From assembly GCA_028284235.1 (NCBI GenBank), contig JANQSC010000010.1, positions 1-45,458 on the forward strand: a stretch of DNA of 45,458 nucleotides. The letters run 5' to 3'. A program made the position numbers and the translations under genes. The notes under the pieces were generated by a model that worked only from the letters and a program-made list of their open reading frames with translations, did no database searches and had not been told where the DNA came from. This stretch comes from Opitutaceae bacterium. Lineage in GTDB: Bacteria > Verrucomicrobiota > Verrucomicrobiia > Opitutales > Opitutaceae. Shown piece by piece: positions 43,901 through 45,458 of the stretch. Within the stretch, counting starts at the first letter, position 1. Each line of letters opens with the position of its first letter.

Positions 43901-45458
43901 AACGTATTGCATACAGTCGCTTACGATGGCTTTGGGAATGTGGTTAGTTCGAGCAACATTGCCGGAGGCTCCACCGCGAATACCTATAATCGCTTTGGCG
44001 AGCTCGTAGCGGAGCAAACGCTCGAGGGAGTCACCTTGACCTATGCCTACAACAATCTCGGTCAACCCCTGACTATCACCTATCCGGAGCTCAAAACTAA
44101 CGAAGGTGTATCTACCATCGCATACGTCTATAATAGCCGAAATCCGAACCTGATCGATTCTGTCGCTGACCGGGCGGGTAACGCCACTAGCTACAGCTAC
44201 ACGACCCGCTTACAGCAGGCATCGGAAACCTCCTCGCTAGGAGCGACTACCGTGTATGTCTACGACGTGCTCGGGCGTTTGGAGGCCCAATCCAATCACC
44301 TGTCAGAGACGGAGAGTTATGTTTACGACCAGTTCGATCAAGTAACAGAAAAGACCTTTCCCGATCTCAAGGTTCAGACTTTCGCCTACGACAACTATGG
44401 GCGGCTAACGTCCCGAGCTGGCGATGGCGAGTATCCGGTTGGGATGGGGTACGATCTGGCGGGTAACCAAACCACTCTAACCACCTATTATGGAGCGGGA
44501 AGTGCGTCGAGCGTTACCACTTGGACGTACAACGCGCGGAACCAGATTGAGCGCAAGACCTTTGCCGACAATTCCTTTTATGACTACGCATACGATGACG
44601 CCGGGAGCCTCTCTCAGCGTACTGATGCAAAAAACGTTACGACGGCGTATACCTACAACGCCTATAATCTGCCGACTTCGGTCGATTATCCCACGGATGC
44701 GGATACGAGTTTTGCTTACGATGATCTCGGTCGGCGAACCCAAATGGTTGATGAAACGGGGACGACGACTTGGACCTACTACACATCAAACTTGATTGAA
44801 CGCATCGAGCAGACCGCCAACAACAGCGCTCAGGATTACCAATACGACAGCGAAGGCAACCGAACCTCGCTGATCGTCAGTCGTCTCGATGCGCCCACCG
44901 ACACCTGGGAAACGGTCTACACCTACGACAACGCGGGCCGGCTCGAAACCCTGCTCGACAAGGATGTGGACGCGAGCAACCCCTTCACCTACGCCTACAA
45001 CGCGAATGCGTCTCTGGTGGCGACACTGGATTTTCCCACAGGCTTGCAAACGGTTCGCAGCTACGACATTTTGGGGAGACTGGACATGCTGGAGAATTTC
45101 GATGACACCTCGACCGCCCTGAGCGAATTCGACTACGACTACAGCGTGGCCGGGTTGCGGGAGTCGGAGACGCTGCTCGACGGGCGCCAGCGTAACTTCG
45201 CCTACGACGATTACTACCAGGTTGAGCAGGCCGACCTCGAAGTGGCCGACGCGAGCTACGACTTCCAGTACAGCTACGACGACATCGGGAACCGTCTGAG
45301 CGCTCGCGACGATACCGTGACCACGACCTACACTCCGGACGCGCTCAACCAGTACGACGCGATTTCCGGTTTGGCCAACCCGACCTACGACGCCAATGGG
45401 AGTTTGCTGGCGCATGACGGCGACAGCTATACGTGGAATGAAGAAAATCGTTTGTCCC
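40970..45458 (+). CDS. RHS/YD-repeat secreted protein, 3' end outside the window
   Basis: An open frame from ATG 40970 runs to the right edge without a stop (at least 1,496 codons). A GGAG 15 bases upstream is a poorly spaced RBS. Signal peptide ends near F-A-D (36-37). An acidic spacer carries C54-x2-C57-x6-C64-x4-C69. A DUF6531-like start follows (Y-L-D-T-G-E-F, L-G-L-S-F-D-I-R-Y-S-S-F, about 74-105). A C-S-S-C motif lies near residue 338, followed by dozens of YD repeats of the type Y-D-x-x-G-x-(L/V/N). The last visible residues (Y-T-W-N-E-E-N-R-L-S) correspond to the late shell region of RHS proteins. Any core-closing motif and variable C-terminal toxin or effector domain must lie beyond the window. 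RHS shells encapsulate C-terminal effectors or form surface glycan-binding fibres. Last visible gene of the operon. Confidence 0.88.
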   Translation, partial: MKILIQSHLAKDAISNLKSASLLVLVALLNSAILFADSPSHTSNDDQHQDEEDCDVCDQDKQDCAIKQCGEPFYLDTGEFYWENTLLAIEGNPLGLSFDIRYSSFNEYNGFMGNGWMFNYNMRVFETDEGNLVVRKDSGARQFFEDTDTDGTYESQDVRDDTITLGPSGYTLTNRDQMTYSFDTLGRLVEIADTQSNSLVISYEDDELHPVYGLPRNTNLSLAGTTDLAAGTTVPLVVVRDYRLKKVEEYLLGVATGRFLEYAYDTAGSGHLITVIDDNGREVNFTYDGDVSNLRKGDLIQIEDELGLDYDFTYYSDSGDSDEEYYRFMESFTGAGCSSCSKRWNYYWGGSGSNGKRIKRQTQGSDPSLPLGEDIEVLSYNTGFTQIRYTIREFDLSGELIDIHFRDEQVSFATDAYGESRAKKQIQKDGDISDWNDPSNQVREYFYYGIDDAINPGEEYLDGRISREQKPNGSIVYYDYDANGNLTRKAQDVSATRLLVNEYTYDANNNRTRSETFYEEASLVVGSKFTTVFEYDALNRMTAVKQVKNPGDAEASWQYITTSYTYVGDTSKRLTVTDPLGTLTQYEYNDPNNEFSPSREYDPSNPSRQILYSFDVNGNSASRTDALGNVTLYTYDVKGRLTEETDALGFKTIYTYSSTSPNVISIETGVKTGETSRKVFFQYDELNRQIGQSRLDDSGVESPQWKVSYNSEGRIVQKEVYVSLDSAGVPTATVLMEENSYDAHGRLISSLIPHPDGDEYMTFEYDAAGRQTAMIEPYPTDLDPGGTVRSESQYDYLDRLTVRTEAVGSAIERSMSYEYLATGGITNTTYSDGTVTQVSRNYYDDLGRLTGVNWDPAAAQPDASGARELPQRFDYDDNGNVVSLFDGKGNETKFYYDAYSRQVGVNWTPGQALPDTNYEGALPSRTEYDDNDNVLAQYDGRGNAIYRHYDALNRVLHTSVPQASGSSLTGNWWETSANVLHTVAYDGFGNVVSSSNIAGGSTANTYNRFGELVAEQTLEGVTLTYAYNNLGQPLTITYPELKTNEGVSTIAYVYNSRNPNLIDSVADRAGNATSYSYTTRLQQASETSSLGATTVYVYDVLGRLEAQSNHLSETESYVYDQFDQVTEKTFPDLKVQTFAYDNYGRLTSRAGDGEYPVGMGYDLAGNQTTLTTYYGAGSASSVTTWTYNARNQIERKTFADNSFYDYAYDDAGSLSQRTDAKNVTTAYTYNAYNLPTSVDYPTDADTSFAYDDLGRRTQMVDETGTTTWTYYTSNLIERIEQTANNSAQDYQYDSEGNRTSLIVSRLDAPTDTWETVYTYDNAGRLETLLDKDVDASNPFTYAYNANASLVATLDFPTGLQTVRSYDILGRLDMLENFDDTSTALSEFDYDYSVAGLRESETLLDGRQRNFAYDDYYQVEQADLEVADASYDFQYSYDDIGNRLSARDDTVTTTYTPDALNQYDAISGLANPTYDANGSLLAHDGDSYTWNEENRLS

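Noticed and set aside
40970-45458. RHS gene considered as interrupted or frameshifted because no complete frame closes in the window
   Set aside because: The frame checked at several points (start, about 42480, about 43200 and the last codons) is continuous and simply runs past the right edge.

Overview
The window looks like a chromosomal segment of a Verrucomicrobiota bacterium, most likely order Opitutales (Puniceicoccaceae/Pelagicoccus-like). The strongest hint is the large TonB-dependent receptor, whose mature N-terminus carries the 'EEVYELSPFAVDAS' signature that I associate with Opitutales receptors. The placement comes from recall of family features; no search was run. I saw no tRNA, rRNA, CRISPR array, transposase or phage structural gene.

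Positions 1-16014 form a catabolic locus for an acidic (uronic-acid-containing) polysaccharide. It holds a LacI-type repressor (38-1084, -), a Gfo/Idh/MocA oxidoreductase (1225-2292, -), a TonB-dependent receptor (2727-6095, +), a large GH67/GH20-like protein (6463-8775, -) and, divergent from it, a Tat-exported heparinase II/III-fold lyase (8952-11027, +). A tight minus-strand operon follows: isomerase (13840-14652), second heparinase-fold lyase (11908-13827) and uronate-dehydrogenase-like SDR (11131-11889). A second isomerase lies at 15172-16014. A TTTAC-based pseudo-palindrome recurs in front of most of these units. One copy overlaps the -10 of the repressor's own promoter, so a LacI-controlled regulon is likely. 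Gaps at gene 3' ends carry a family of long inverted repeats, and 14960-15139 holds six consecutive hairpins.

Positions 16015-16711 are a gene-poor gap. From 16712 to the window end, eight plus-strand genes are packed head to tail with overlaps or only a few bases between them. They encode three modular secreted proteins (946, 916 and 877 aa) with different adhesive heads and one nearly identical tail-fibre-like C-terminus; a giant 4,569-aa secreted protein; a TolB-like lipoprotein; a 131-139-aa Cys-rich secreted protein; a 334-aa secreted protein; and an RHS/YD-repeat protein that runs off the right edge. In the giant protein, calcium-binding thrombospondin-type-3 blocks alternate with eight parallel beta-helix blocks at about 407 aa per period.

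The first half probably lets the cell sense, import and depolymerise a polyuronide and convert the uronic acids inside the cell. The second half looks like a dedicated cell-surface or secreted assembly. I do not recognise it as a described system, and it is the most interesting part of the window.
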